The notes under the pieces: generated by a model
Databases searched by the model: none
Told to the model about the DNA's origin: nothing
What the model saw: the letters and a program-made list of their open reading frames with translations, nothing else
Made by a program: the position numbers and the translations under genes
Source of the DNA: Strongylocentrotus purpuratus
Taxonomy: Eukaryota; Echinodermata; Echinoidea; Camarodonta; Strongylocentrotidae
Assembly (NCBI RefSeq): GCF_000002235.5
Contig: NW_022145611.1
Coordinates: 12,302,342 to 12,366,341, forward strand
Direction: 5' to 3'
Length of the DNA: 64,000 nucleotides
Part shown: positions 50,001 to 62,000 of the stretch, one piece after another
Layout: each line of letters begins with the position of its first letter
Position numbering within the stretch: position 1 is the stretch's first letter

Positions 50001-53000
50001 CGTGAGCTGGACAATATCCATTGGCTGCCAGGCCAAGAGCTTAATCATTAAAGCTATTGCTCATCCAAGTCACCAAGTTACACTCTTACAATGCATGTTA
50101 ATAATAATAATAATAATTACAGTGCTTATATAGCGCCTAACACTTACTTTGTCAGAAGTCTCTAAGCGCTCTACAATAATGCAGCATAATTACCCATGTT
50201 CACATGTGCATTACCAGTTCATTTTCGCATGTTCTTGAATCCGGACAATAATTCGCAAAATTAAACCCTCATGAAAATAATGGTTTATACAGTAGCAATA
50301 ACAATGACAATAGGTACAAGCTCACTTTTAACAATTATGTAAGAAGACACAAGTCAAAATACCTCAAATCCTTTCATCTTTGCATAGCTCCAGAACGGTT
50401 CAATCTTTGAGATTTTGTCGTTGACGGCATCCACGATGATGAAGTCAAAGAAACCGTCTTCGATGGTCTTCTTGAATGTCTTGAGTAAACTGACATGGTA
50501 AATAGCCTCCATGCTGTCCTCATGTTCGTATTCCTGAAACTAATTTGTTCAAGTGAAAAGACTTTCGTGAGCAATTGCACCAATAAATCACTATTTTTTG
50601 TTTTATATTACAAGGCACTTGGTTACTAACATTACATTGGCATAAAGTGACAGTTAAAAAATAATTGCAAAGGGATGCAAGGAGTATCATATTGCAGTGA
50701 AATAAACAAAATATTCAATTTGAATCAATTTAATACATAAATGGAACAAATCTTAACCTACTGCATGGCAAAACATGTTAGCTAGTTATCTCCTTTGAGT
50801 CTCGGACCAAGAATAGAATGAGCAAAATGATGGGAAGAAAAACCCTAAATGCCTAAAGCGGTATATATTAAAGTTCAGATGGAGCAGTGTTAATTGACAT
50901 GGGCTCCCTTTTCATGAACTGAAGAATAGATATAGATTAAGAATAACAGTACCCATCAATTGCAATACCAGTCTTTGTTTACACTGAGTAAAGTACAGTC
51001 ACATCAAATGAAATGGTGGGTGAAGTGACAGTTACTAACTCCACAATGCCAATGTCAGAAAAATATTGGACTTACCCTCTTCTTGACAATCTTGCCAGTT
51101 TCAGCGTCCTTTTCCGTCTTCTCCTTCTCACTCATAAAGTAGTCATCCAGACACAGCATGCGAGGACTAGGACCTCGGTTTTGTATTTCTCTGTCCTGCA
51201 GGGTCAAAAGATGACAGTTATTAGGCTTCAAAAGTTAGAGGAAAGTTCTTAAGCATAGTAAAGCTAGCAATGTTCTAGAAATAAATTAATAATCTGATGC
51301 AAATTAAGATTGTCTCACCGCTTTTAAAAAATTCTTTCCTCTGTGCAAAGATTTGAAAGTCTCAAGAGACAATTTAAAGCAAAACATTGTCATAGTTCGT
51401 ATCCTGAGAATGACAGATAATTTACTTTACGTCATCACAGACAGATATATTAATTGGACGTTATTACTGACATGAGACAAGAGACAATGACAGAAATTAA
51501 AACAAAAGTTACTATTTGCAGATCTTAGAACCAAGTCATATATCTACAAAAAGAGATATTCTCGAAAGGCATACATTCCCAAGGTTAAGAGAGCTTTCAT
51601 GTCAATGTCAAGTAAACCATTTATCCTACATCACATCTCTCCCTTCTCCCATGTTCTTCAATGGTTCTAAGTTGGCCACTTCCATCTGAAGCAAAGACCA
51701 CTTGCCTTGATAAGCTTTGCAATGTAACTCTTGCCGCTTCCAGGAGGGCCACGCAGGATCATACAGATCTTGGCTGGGCGTTTCTCCCTGTTGGGCGGGT
51801 CTAGGAGGTCCGTGACTGCCACCACTTCCCTCTTCTTGGGCTTGGAAGGGGGAGGAGGGGTTTGCTGGGGTGAGTTGGTGAACATGTCCTTCTGTCCAGG
51901 GGAGTCCCTGTAGTCCTCCACTAGCCTGGCAGGGCCACTCTGGTATCTGTACAAAAAGGAGATCAATGAGCAGGCCAGAGAATGGGTGATTGGTTGGTTG
52001 ATTAGTGCTTGCTCTTACTTTGTTACCAAACCAAACACTTGCTTGTAGATGATTCACTGTAGGGCACTAAACAGTCCTATTGAAAGGGCTTGGTTATCCA
52101 TGATTCGATTCTACTCAAATACAGACAAAATTATTTTCCAGCAAAATAGGCCAGTTTCGGCGGTTACGTAATGCGCGGTTACTGTAACCAAGCCCGACAA
52201 GCTTTGTCAAATCACCATTTTGAATCTGTGCATTGTGTATTAGACTGTCGGTTCTTGCTGTTAAATTGCATTCATATCTTTCTATCAAAACTGCGTGTAT
52301 ATATATGAATTTCTGTTTTGGCCGGAAATGTCTTCCAACTTGCCATTCATCAAGCTGAGTTTCAGGCAGCTGCAATATTTTCTAAGAAAAAGAGGAGTTT
52401 CGACTACGGTATACACCCGAGAAAAGACTCGTTAAATTAGCGTCCGCAGTAGCGGACTAGCCTGCCCGTAGCCCCTGACCTACGGGGTCCGTGTCACTCG
52501 GTAGACGTGACTGAATGGGGAAATTACAACGGGCAGGATTTTCCTTAAGTGAACTGGTTACATACCTCCCTTAAGTTTGACGATATTCCTGACTTTGGGA
52601 CCTATGACGTATTCAATTATCTAGTAGAGAATATGGCGGACCATGCATTTATGATCATCGAAAACTGAAGGCTTTTAAGAGTTTTGAAGACTTTCGATTG
52701 ATATTTCCCGATGGCCATAGATTATGTGGCCTGGAGAAACCGAGTACAATCCCCCCTCTAGTTAGCTCTCGGCAGCTCATGATAGCGACTTGTGACTACA
52801 TTATACAGGTCAAACCGACGCAAAAAGACAGAACATACCAACTTGAACAAAAAGAAAAAAGATATAAATAATAAACAAATAAAAAGTAGAAGTCTAGACT
52901 AGATCTAATAGAAAATGTAATAACAATTTTATTTTTAAATGTTTTTTTAAAATAATAATAATTGCTTCTTGAAGTTGAATAACGAAGGTCCGGCATAATT

Positions 53001-56000
53001 GTAGTCTAATACTATTAACTTTTATTTTATAAAAATCAAACTTAATTCCTAATCTTATTCTAAACAATAAAATTATTCATCATCCTGATTCTTCTTCCTT
53101 GCCATCATAAGGTTTTTTTTATTATTATTAGGCTTTTTTTTATTCTTCCCTTTTTCCATTGCTCTATCATTCTTTTTCCTTGTTCATTCTTTTTCTTCAT
53201 TTTTTCCGTTCAAAATTATTTGTTTATCATTATTCATCATTCTTATTCTAGCTCTCTGTCATCGGACGATATTATTTTATAAACATTATTTTATTAACAA
53301 AGACCTTATATATATTATATTATTACCTTTATTGTCATTATTTCTCGTTGCTTTTGTTAATAATATTTATTCTGCAGTCAGTGCTTGCTTCTCGTTAGCC
53401 GTTTCTCGTTCGCCTTGAAATAGTCCGTATCGAGGCGTTTCACAAACATTTTTTAATCCGTAAAATTGTTTTCATTTTGAAAATGTGAATCGCGCCTACA
53501 GGAACACGAACATGTGGTACGCACGCACGCTTCTGCAAGCAGAGGTGACTGTGTGTGCGAACGAGTGGAAAATAGTTCATTACTTCTTTCATTTCTACGT
53601 CCAAATTTGTACTCAGATTCAAGCTAAGGTAAATGCAAAATTGAATGGAAATTACCGATATCGGCTAGCTAACTTATATTTTGGTGCTTCGCTTTCTGTT
53701 TCATCACTGGCTTTCAAGCCAATGTCGCTTGTATCATCGACCTCGTTTTTCTTCTTTTTGAGGGGGTATCGTGCGCTGCCTGTTCCGGGGACTTGACCGA
53801 ACAGGTTTAGCTGCAAGATGTGAATCGCTAGTTCTGTACCAGCAATGCTTTTCTATTATTCTTGCCTAAGACTCAGCGATTTTAAAGATCAAATGTATGA
53901 AGAACAAAATCACATCTCAAAGATATTTATTATTCAAGTTTAAAACTGCCTCCTTTTTCTTCTCTCTCTCTCTCTCAAAATAGCGAAAACAAACGATACA
54001 ATCACACCTAGCGAACACAGTCATGTATGGTATGCACGCAAAGTGTAGTCTGCTACGCACCGCGAGTTCTTTGCTTGTCCGACCCTCCGATTACGTAATG
54101 CGATTTAAAGGTCTCTGGATACATTATGAAACTGGCCTATTAAACAATAACAGTCACAAACCAGGGCATAATAACATACTCAAAAGGCGAGGTATCACAT
54201 GCAATACTGCTTATTTATTTAGGATGAAATTATCCTGAAAAGTTTTATTTAGTACAATTTTGGAATACTCACTTATCCCCCCTTCCACGTTGCCTGTCAT
54301 CTCCTCTCTCCCTGGATCTGTCTTGGTCTTGACCTCCAGATTGCCTGGTAAAAATTAAAATAAATAAATGACAGTCATTGACGAGGGCATGATATCATAC
54401 TCTAAAGCTGAGGTTGGTACATACTCGGTATCACATACAATACTGCTTATTTATTTTGGATGAAATAATCCTGAAAAGTTTCATTCAGTAAAACATTTAA
54501 ATACTCACTTATCACCCCTTCCACGTTGCCTGTCATCCCCTCTCTCCCTGGATCTGTCTTGGTCTTGACCTCCAGATTGTCTGGTACTGGTGTAAGAGTC
54601 AGATGGAGGTGGGGGAGGTGCAGCTGCCCAAGATTGCTGAAAGGAATCATCCTTCGGTGGGGCAGGAGTATCAGGTGGCGGCGGGGGAGGGGACTTGCGG
54701 TAGGCACTTGACCGCAAATCTTCAGATGGTGGAGGTGGTGGTGGCGGCGGCTGCTGCTGCTGCTGCTCGAACTGTTCCGTATAGTGTTGCTGCTGTTGCT
54801 GGGTGTTGTACTGAGCCTGCTGGGGGAACTGGCCCATTTGCTGGAATGCTTGCAGGTGTTGTTGTTGTTGGAATGCCATCTGTGATTCTGGTTGCTGGTA
54901 ATAGCCAATCTGTTGCTGGCCACTGTATGGATCAAACTGTTGTGTCAGATCATCTGGCAGGTACTGCTGAGAGAATTGCTGGTGCTGTTCTCTGTAGGGA
55001 AGTTCTTGCTGCTGAGTTTGCTGGGGAAGTGATTGCTGCATGGGTGGCTGAGGTGGAGGCTGAGGTGAAGGTTCACGATGTGGTGGAGCTGGTGATTGTT
55101 GCATACTGGTATCATCTAAAGCGACAAAAACAGCATTAGAAATATTGACTCAATGTTAAAGCAATTAACAATTTTCAGTTCAACCAAAATACCACAATAT
55201 GTAATGTTACATCATATGAGACTGGTCCGAGATCTCTCAAACATTGGGTCAAACTACCCTGAGACTGATTTATTGTCATTACATGTATTATGTTTTCTGC
55301 CAGGCATGGATTAATAGATACATCATTAAAAGAGCTTTTCAACTTATCAACACAATTTAAAAAAGGATCAAAACCGCATTTGGAGAACATTTTTGGGAGA
55401 TCTTAACCTTGAATTTAAGAAAGACAAACCTCTCTTTGCGGGTTGAATCTCTTTATGTATTTGAAATTCTGAAGGGAACGATGACTCCCGCTCTTGAAGA
55501 AGTTCTGATCCGCTAATTGCTCTAGCATCTGGTCCCTGATTCTGACCATGACTATAATCAACAACGTCTACAATAACTGCATTGCTGAGCAGGCTTCCCA
55601 TGGGATCTAGAAAATGAAAAATATAACAAAAACAAACAATAAAACAACCATAGAATGTGTTGTTGTTGTTCCATAGGGGAGCAAGGGCTACTCTAACAAC
55701 CCTTACTGCACGGGGGAAGAGGGGAGGGGCTGATCAGGGTGCTGGGTGGCATGCCAGCCCTCATTAGTTGATAATGCGATTACATCATGAATATAAAATA
55801 TTTTGTTCCTTAGGTCTCCCAGCAAAAAGGATTAGCATCTCTGGGAATGTTAAACAGAAAATGCTGATAAAAACATTAATAAGCAGGCCTAGGGTCAGCC
55901 CATTTAATTAATAAAATGTGATTGGGGTCAATAGTATAGCATTGCTAAATGATAACACCATGCAAATCGTTGCGATACTCGGTCATTCTGAAGATGGACA

Positions 56001-59000
56001 CTTACCTCTTGTCTCTATGTCATAAGCAGGCCTGGTGGACTCTGCATGCCCATAGTCAAAGACAATAGGTGCTGTTATTTCCGTCACCGGAGGGGAATGA
56101 GCCCTCTCCATAGATCTGTGGAGATGAATCAGTCAAATGAAAAAAAATATAAAATTGTAGCTGTTTTCTGCAATAATTAACAAATGTTAGTTATATACAT
56201 GACGACAAAACTTACGACAGTCAAACCCGTCTATAGCGACTACCCACGGGAAACACAAAAAGTGGCCTTTGTAGACAGGTTCCATAAGTACATGATTCAA
56301 TGAGAAGCCATTTTTAAGGGAAACAACAAATATGGCCTTTGTAGACAGGTGGTCACTAAAGCAGGTTTGACTGTAACGAAAATGGCAAAGATCATAAATG
56401 GTCAGCTACCTCCTTTTTTGACAATTGGCATAATTCATTTTTTAATGTTACATTCTCCAGAAAAGAAACCGTGTCAAGATTCTATTTAAATTTTTTCTTC
56501 AATTTTTTTTTACAAGTGAATGCTTATATAAAAACTAACATCAACAAAAAACCTATGGTCTGTGATTGGTGTGAAAGATGTATCTTCTCCTCACCTGTCT
56601 TGAGAGGAATCTCTATCAAAATCCCTACGAGGCTCCCTTTGAGCTGGCAATGGAAGATCCCTTGGTGAATCCCTTGGAAGGCTTCTTAACCGATCCCTCA
56701 AAGGATCTCTTTCATAGTCTCTACGTGGTGGAGGGTATCGCATTCTTGGCCTCTCAGCTTCCGGGTAATAGTTCTCCCTTCTTGGTCGCTGAGGAGATCT
56801 ATCGTCCGGGTGTCGCCTATCGCTATGTGGAGAATCCCTTGGCTTTTCATCAGGATGGCGCACCAAGGTATCATAAATCAGCTCTCGCAACTTGTCAAAG
56901 GCTTCTGTACTTGGCTTCCCACCTCTCCTATCAGAATCTTTCTCATATTCTTTGTCAGGATACCTGTCCCTCCTGTCCTTTTCTCTGTATCTGTCATCTC
57001 TCCCATCTCTTCGATCTCTCTGATCTCTTTGATCTCTCTGATCTCTTCGATCTCTCTGATCTCTTCGATCCGGGGATCTATTGCCCTTGTCTCTGCTTGG
57101 GGATCGTGAATTTTTACTTTTAGAGGGGGACCTCCTTTTGCTCGGAGAGTATGAGTTTCTCTTACGGGGTGGAGAATCCCGCCTCCGTTTCCTGCGGTCC
57201 TGTGAGATCGATCTAGACCGAGATCTACGCTTTCTTTTGTCTGGAGAACGAGATCTCCTTCTTTCAGGAGATCTCCTAGACCTTCGATCAGGTGACCGAT
57301 ATGACCGTGGGGGGGATGGGAGTGTAGTGCGGAGTGTGTCATCCCGTCCCCTATCATCTCTATCGCTAGAATCCTTCCTATTCATCTATAGGTCAAACAG
57401 TGATTAAATAATAGACTGATCAAGGAACAAAATATTTCATTCAATATTTACATTTGCTCATATATTTTAGATTTAGAAACCCGAACTATGTTGATTGGTG
57501 GTCTAAATGGACATTAACAACTTCCTACATACACCTAGGAGCCACATATGAAAGATTCACCAAAAGAAAGGGGAAAAATCGTAAAATTTGAGACCTTGAG
57601 TACCAAAAGAAAGGGAAAAAATCGTAAAATTTGAGACAATGAGTAGCTGAATTGGCATATGGTAAGTAGTTGTTTTGTAAGAATTGTTCAACTTTAATTG
57701 CAGCAGCCCATTGCCTAAACGACTCTGGTTGCTTTTCCTTGTTAGGAATCGAGAAAAAGGCCTTCTCGAGTCCTTTCCCAGAGGCATTTTTTATGCCCAA
57801 ATGCTTAGCAGTACACCATCTTCTTTGTGTTAAGTACACATATGCATATACAGCGGAAGAGTGCACATTGGGCAATTCCTAATGCAGTTACCCGCTGACA
57901 CTTCACAACTAGACAGGGGTATATGCTTAGGACATGAAAATGGTGATTCCCTATGTGGTACATGAGCAGACGACTCGTGTCAATTTTTTGTGAGGAGACA
58001 ATTTGACATATTGCAAGAATTTAGTGGTGTGATTCACTTATATCTGGCATGAAGCTTTTTTTAATTCGGCCTACTTGCAAAATTTGTGACAGTTTCTGGT
58101 TTTACAGCATGTATTATTATTAATGCATCAAAGCATTATTTTTCTGATTAATTGGTCACTTTGAACACGAGGCTTTTACAGAATGACCTTTTCAAACAAA
58201 AGGATTGCTTGTTCCTTTTCATAGAATCATACTGCTTTTCCGTTTGTAACCACTTCTTCCTTCCATTACAGAAGGTAATCAAAATCGCATCTGAATGTAA
58301 AATATAAATAGTTCATTACCTTTTTAGAGTGAGGCGCTTCTTCCTCTTCCTCATCATCTTCTGCTGCTTTCCTGTAGCTCCTAAGTGAGGTCTTTACATC
58401 TTTGTTGAATGCTGGAGGTGTTGTAGAGTTCTTCTTGAATAGCTCACCAATTGATGAAGGTATCATAGACTTGGTTGTAGAATCTGTGATCAATGGTAGG
58501 GTGCTACGCACAGTTACTCTCTTTGAAACCTCCTCAGAAGGTGAATTTTCTTTTTTAAACTCCTTAGCTTTTGCAGCCTCCTTTGCTGCTTTTTCATCAG
58601 TAGATGTCTCGTCCTTTTCAACTTTGACAGGATCATCAGAATCTTTATCAATTTTAGAATCCCCAAATTTGATGATTGTAGGCATGTTCATATTTCCCTT
58701 TTTCCCTTTTCCTTTTTTTTTATCCTCTGACTTTGATTCATCTTTTTTCTTTTCTTCTTTCTTGGCCTTTACCGATTCTAATGACTCATACCCAGCAAGT
58801 GGGCTTGGAGCTAATGTCTGTTTTGTTGAAACAAAGGAGCTGGCACCAAAAGAATCTTTCACCATACCTGTAATTGGTATGGATTGTCCAACTGAATAGG
58901 AATGTTGAGTCAAACCTTTGGATGGTGGGGGAAACAGTGGCTTGTTTTGCCCCTTTTCAAATTCACTTATATTGTCTTCCGGTGGTTGCGGCTGTTTACT

Positions 59001-62000
59001 TTTTGTGCTTGGCTGGCTTTCCTGTTCTGGTTCCATCCCTGGTGGAAATGTCTCATCCATCCCAGGAGGTGCAAGATCTCTGGGAAAAGCAAGGGGTTTA
59101 CTAATAGGCTCCATACCAGGAGGCATTGGCTCTTCAAAGCTGCTATCTTGAATTGAAGATGAGTTTCCAAATCCTGCTGGACCTTGTGTTGAACCAAAAG
59201 GATAACGTGGAATTCCAGGGGGAAAGGTATCTACACCTGGTGGACCAATATCCAATTGCCTTTGATCAAATGGAGGGCGAGGCTTTCCAGCTCCCAAATA
59301 ATGGCTATGCATACTAATTGCATCAATATCCACACCAGGAGGTCCAACATCGACACCAGGAGGTCCAACATCAACTCCAGGTGGACCAGGAGGACCCCTG
59401 GTCAAACTCATGGGCAATGTCCCCATAACTGGAGGTGAGTTGTCCATCCCTGGAGGTTTAATGTAATTAGATGGAGGTCCTCTGTCCGTTCCTGGAGGAC
59501 CCATATCCATAACTGGAGGGGCTATGTCTATTCCCGGGGGTCCCTTGTCCATGCCACTAGGTCTCATCTCCACACCAGGTGGACCCGTATCCATTCCTGG
59601 TGGACCTGTCTTCAGTGCAGCAAGAATGCTCCCTAAACCTAGTTGACTTTTAGTACGACCTGGGGCGTTTATTTCTATTCCTGGTGGGCCACTGTCTATT
59701 CCTGGTGGGCCACCGTCTATTCCTGGTGGGCCTCTATCCATTCCTGGTGGGGCTGCCCTCAACCCAGCAAGAACGTTCCCTAAAGCTAGTTGACTTCTAT
59801 CGGTTCTCAATGCACCACTGTCTACTCCTGGTGGGCCACTGTCTGCTCCTGGAGGGCCACTGTCAATTCCTGGTGGGCCTCTGTCAATCATTCTATGATC
59901 ATTATCCATACCTGATGAATCTTTAAGTCCTGCAAGAATTCCCCCGATCCCTAGTTGAACTTTATTAGTTCTTGGTGCATCTCCCTCATTTCTTGATGAG
60001 CCTCTATCCATTTCTGATTGGCCTCTATTCCTTCCTGCTGTACCTCTATCCATTCCAGGAGGGCCTTTATCTATGCCTGGATGTCCACTCTCCATTCCAG
60101 GAGGGCCTTTATCCATGCCTGGATGTCCTCTATCCAGTCCAGGTGGGCCTCTCTCCATTCCGGGAGGGCCTCTATCCATTCCAGGAGGGCCTTTATCCAT
60201 GCCTGGATGTCCTCTATCCATTCCGGGAGGGCCTCCATCCATTCCGGGAGGGCCTCTATTCATTCCAGGAGGGCCTTTATCCATGCCTGGTTGTCCTCTA
60301 TCCAGTCTGGGAGGGCCTCCATCCATTCCAGGAGGGCCTCTATCCATTCCGGGTAGTCTTTTGTCTGTTCCAGGAGGAACTCTCTCCATTCCTTGCTGTC
60401 CTCTATCCATTCCAGGAGGACCTCTATCCATTCCTGTTTGTCCTCTATCCATTCCAGGATAACCTCTATCCATTCCTTGCTGTCCTCTATCCATTCGTTG
60501 CTGTCCTCTATCCATTCCAGGAGGACCTCTATCCATTCCTGGTTGTCCTCTATCCATTCCTGGTTGTCCTCTATCCATTCCTGGTTGACCTCTATCCATT
60601 CCTTGCTGTCCTCTATCCATTCCAGGAGGACCTCTATCCAAGCTTGGTTGTCCTCTATCCATTCCGGTTGGTCCCCTATCCATCCCAGGGGGACCTCTAT
60701 CCATTCCAGGAGTGCCTCTATCCATTCCTGGTTGTCCTCTATTCATTCCAAGAGGGCCTCCGTCAATTCCTGGTTGTCCTCTATCCATTCCAAGAGGGCC
60801 TCTGTCCATTTCTGGTTGTCCTCTATCCATTCCAAGAGGGCCTCTGTCCATTCCTGGTTGTCCTCTATCCATTCCTGGTTGTCCTCTATCCATTCCAAGA
60901 GGGCCTCCGTCCATGCCTGGTCTTCTTCTATCCATTCCGGGAGGGCATCTATCCATTCCTTGTTGTCCTCTATCCATTCCTGGTGGGACCCTTTCCCTCC
61001 CTTGAAGACTTTCTCTTGGGCCTCTGTCTATTCCTGATAGACCTCTATTGAATTCTTGTGAGTGTCTCTCCATACCTTGAGGACCTCTATCCATTCCCAT
61101 TGGGTGTCTTCCCATCCCAGCAGAATCTCTGTTCATTCCTTGTGGACCCCTCTCTATGTCTACAGGTCCTCTTGATGCTTTGGCATTTAAAGCTTGCTGT
61201 TTATCCTGATCGGCTATGTTGCTTCCCCTTGGGGTTGGTTGAAATTTTGCAGAAACATTGCCTAGTTCAGATTCCATCTGTTTCATGAATTCTTCCATAT
61301 CTTTGGTCATGTCTTCGGGTTTCAGTCCTTCAGGTAATGGAAAGTCGGGTCCCATTAAACCACCTGGCATCGGAAAATCAGGGAAGGAAAATGGAAACTC
61401 ATCAGATTTAAAACCACCTGAAAACATTGCATCTAGTTTATTCATATCAGGGAAGGAGAAATTGTCCATATCTCCTGGAAATGGAAAATCATCAGGAAAT
61501 GGGAAAGGAAAGCTGTCTTTGCCAGGCATCTGTCCTTTTGGGCCTGGAAGTCCAGCTCCAGAGTTTGACCTGCTTCCACTCTCCATTCTTGGCCCTTGCC
61601 CAGGTCCTTGAGGCAATGCAGGGGTAACTCTAGGATTTGTTCCTGAGGGACCTGGTCCCATTCCACTCCCAGTTGGCATTGGTCCTACTCCAAGTCCTCT
61701 GGGTCCTGCTCCCATCCCAGAACCACTTGGAACTGTGGCTACACTCTGACTGCTTGGTATAGAACCAATTGATGACCCTTGTCCCATTCCAGCACCACTA
61801 GATGGAACCATTCCATGCCCACCTGATGGCATTGCTACATTTGCACCTTGTGTGGTAACTGTTCCTACACCACTGCCGACAGAAGCAGGTGTCTGGGTTG
61901 TTGAAGCATTTTTAGAGGAGTTCTTCTGAAGGGATGTCTCTTTTATTTTGATTTGCATGTCCAAAGAATTCACCATGCTCTCCATCTGTGTTTGCCATGT

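Noticed and set aside
52115..52375. 86-codon minus-strand frame
   Set aside because: Lies in a YLPM1 intron, with no recognisable domain and no phase-compatible match to YLPM1.
54603..55139. 178-codon plus-strand frame
   Set aside because: Antisense of the Gln/Pro-rich YLPM1 exon.
56578..57123. 181-codon plus-strand frame with LFDLSD repeats
   Set aside because: Antisense of the RDQRD repeats in the YLPM1 RS/RD exon.
60018..61037. Further plus-strand frames (HSRR-, SIPGGP-like repeats)
   Set aside because: Other antisense frames of the same array.
59972..61051. 359-codon plus-strand frame with YPFxxGL repeats
   Set aside because: Antisense of the YLPM1 seven-residue array; the 21-bp periodicity keeps it open. 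The minus frame has splice sites and homology.
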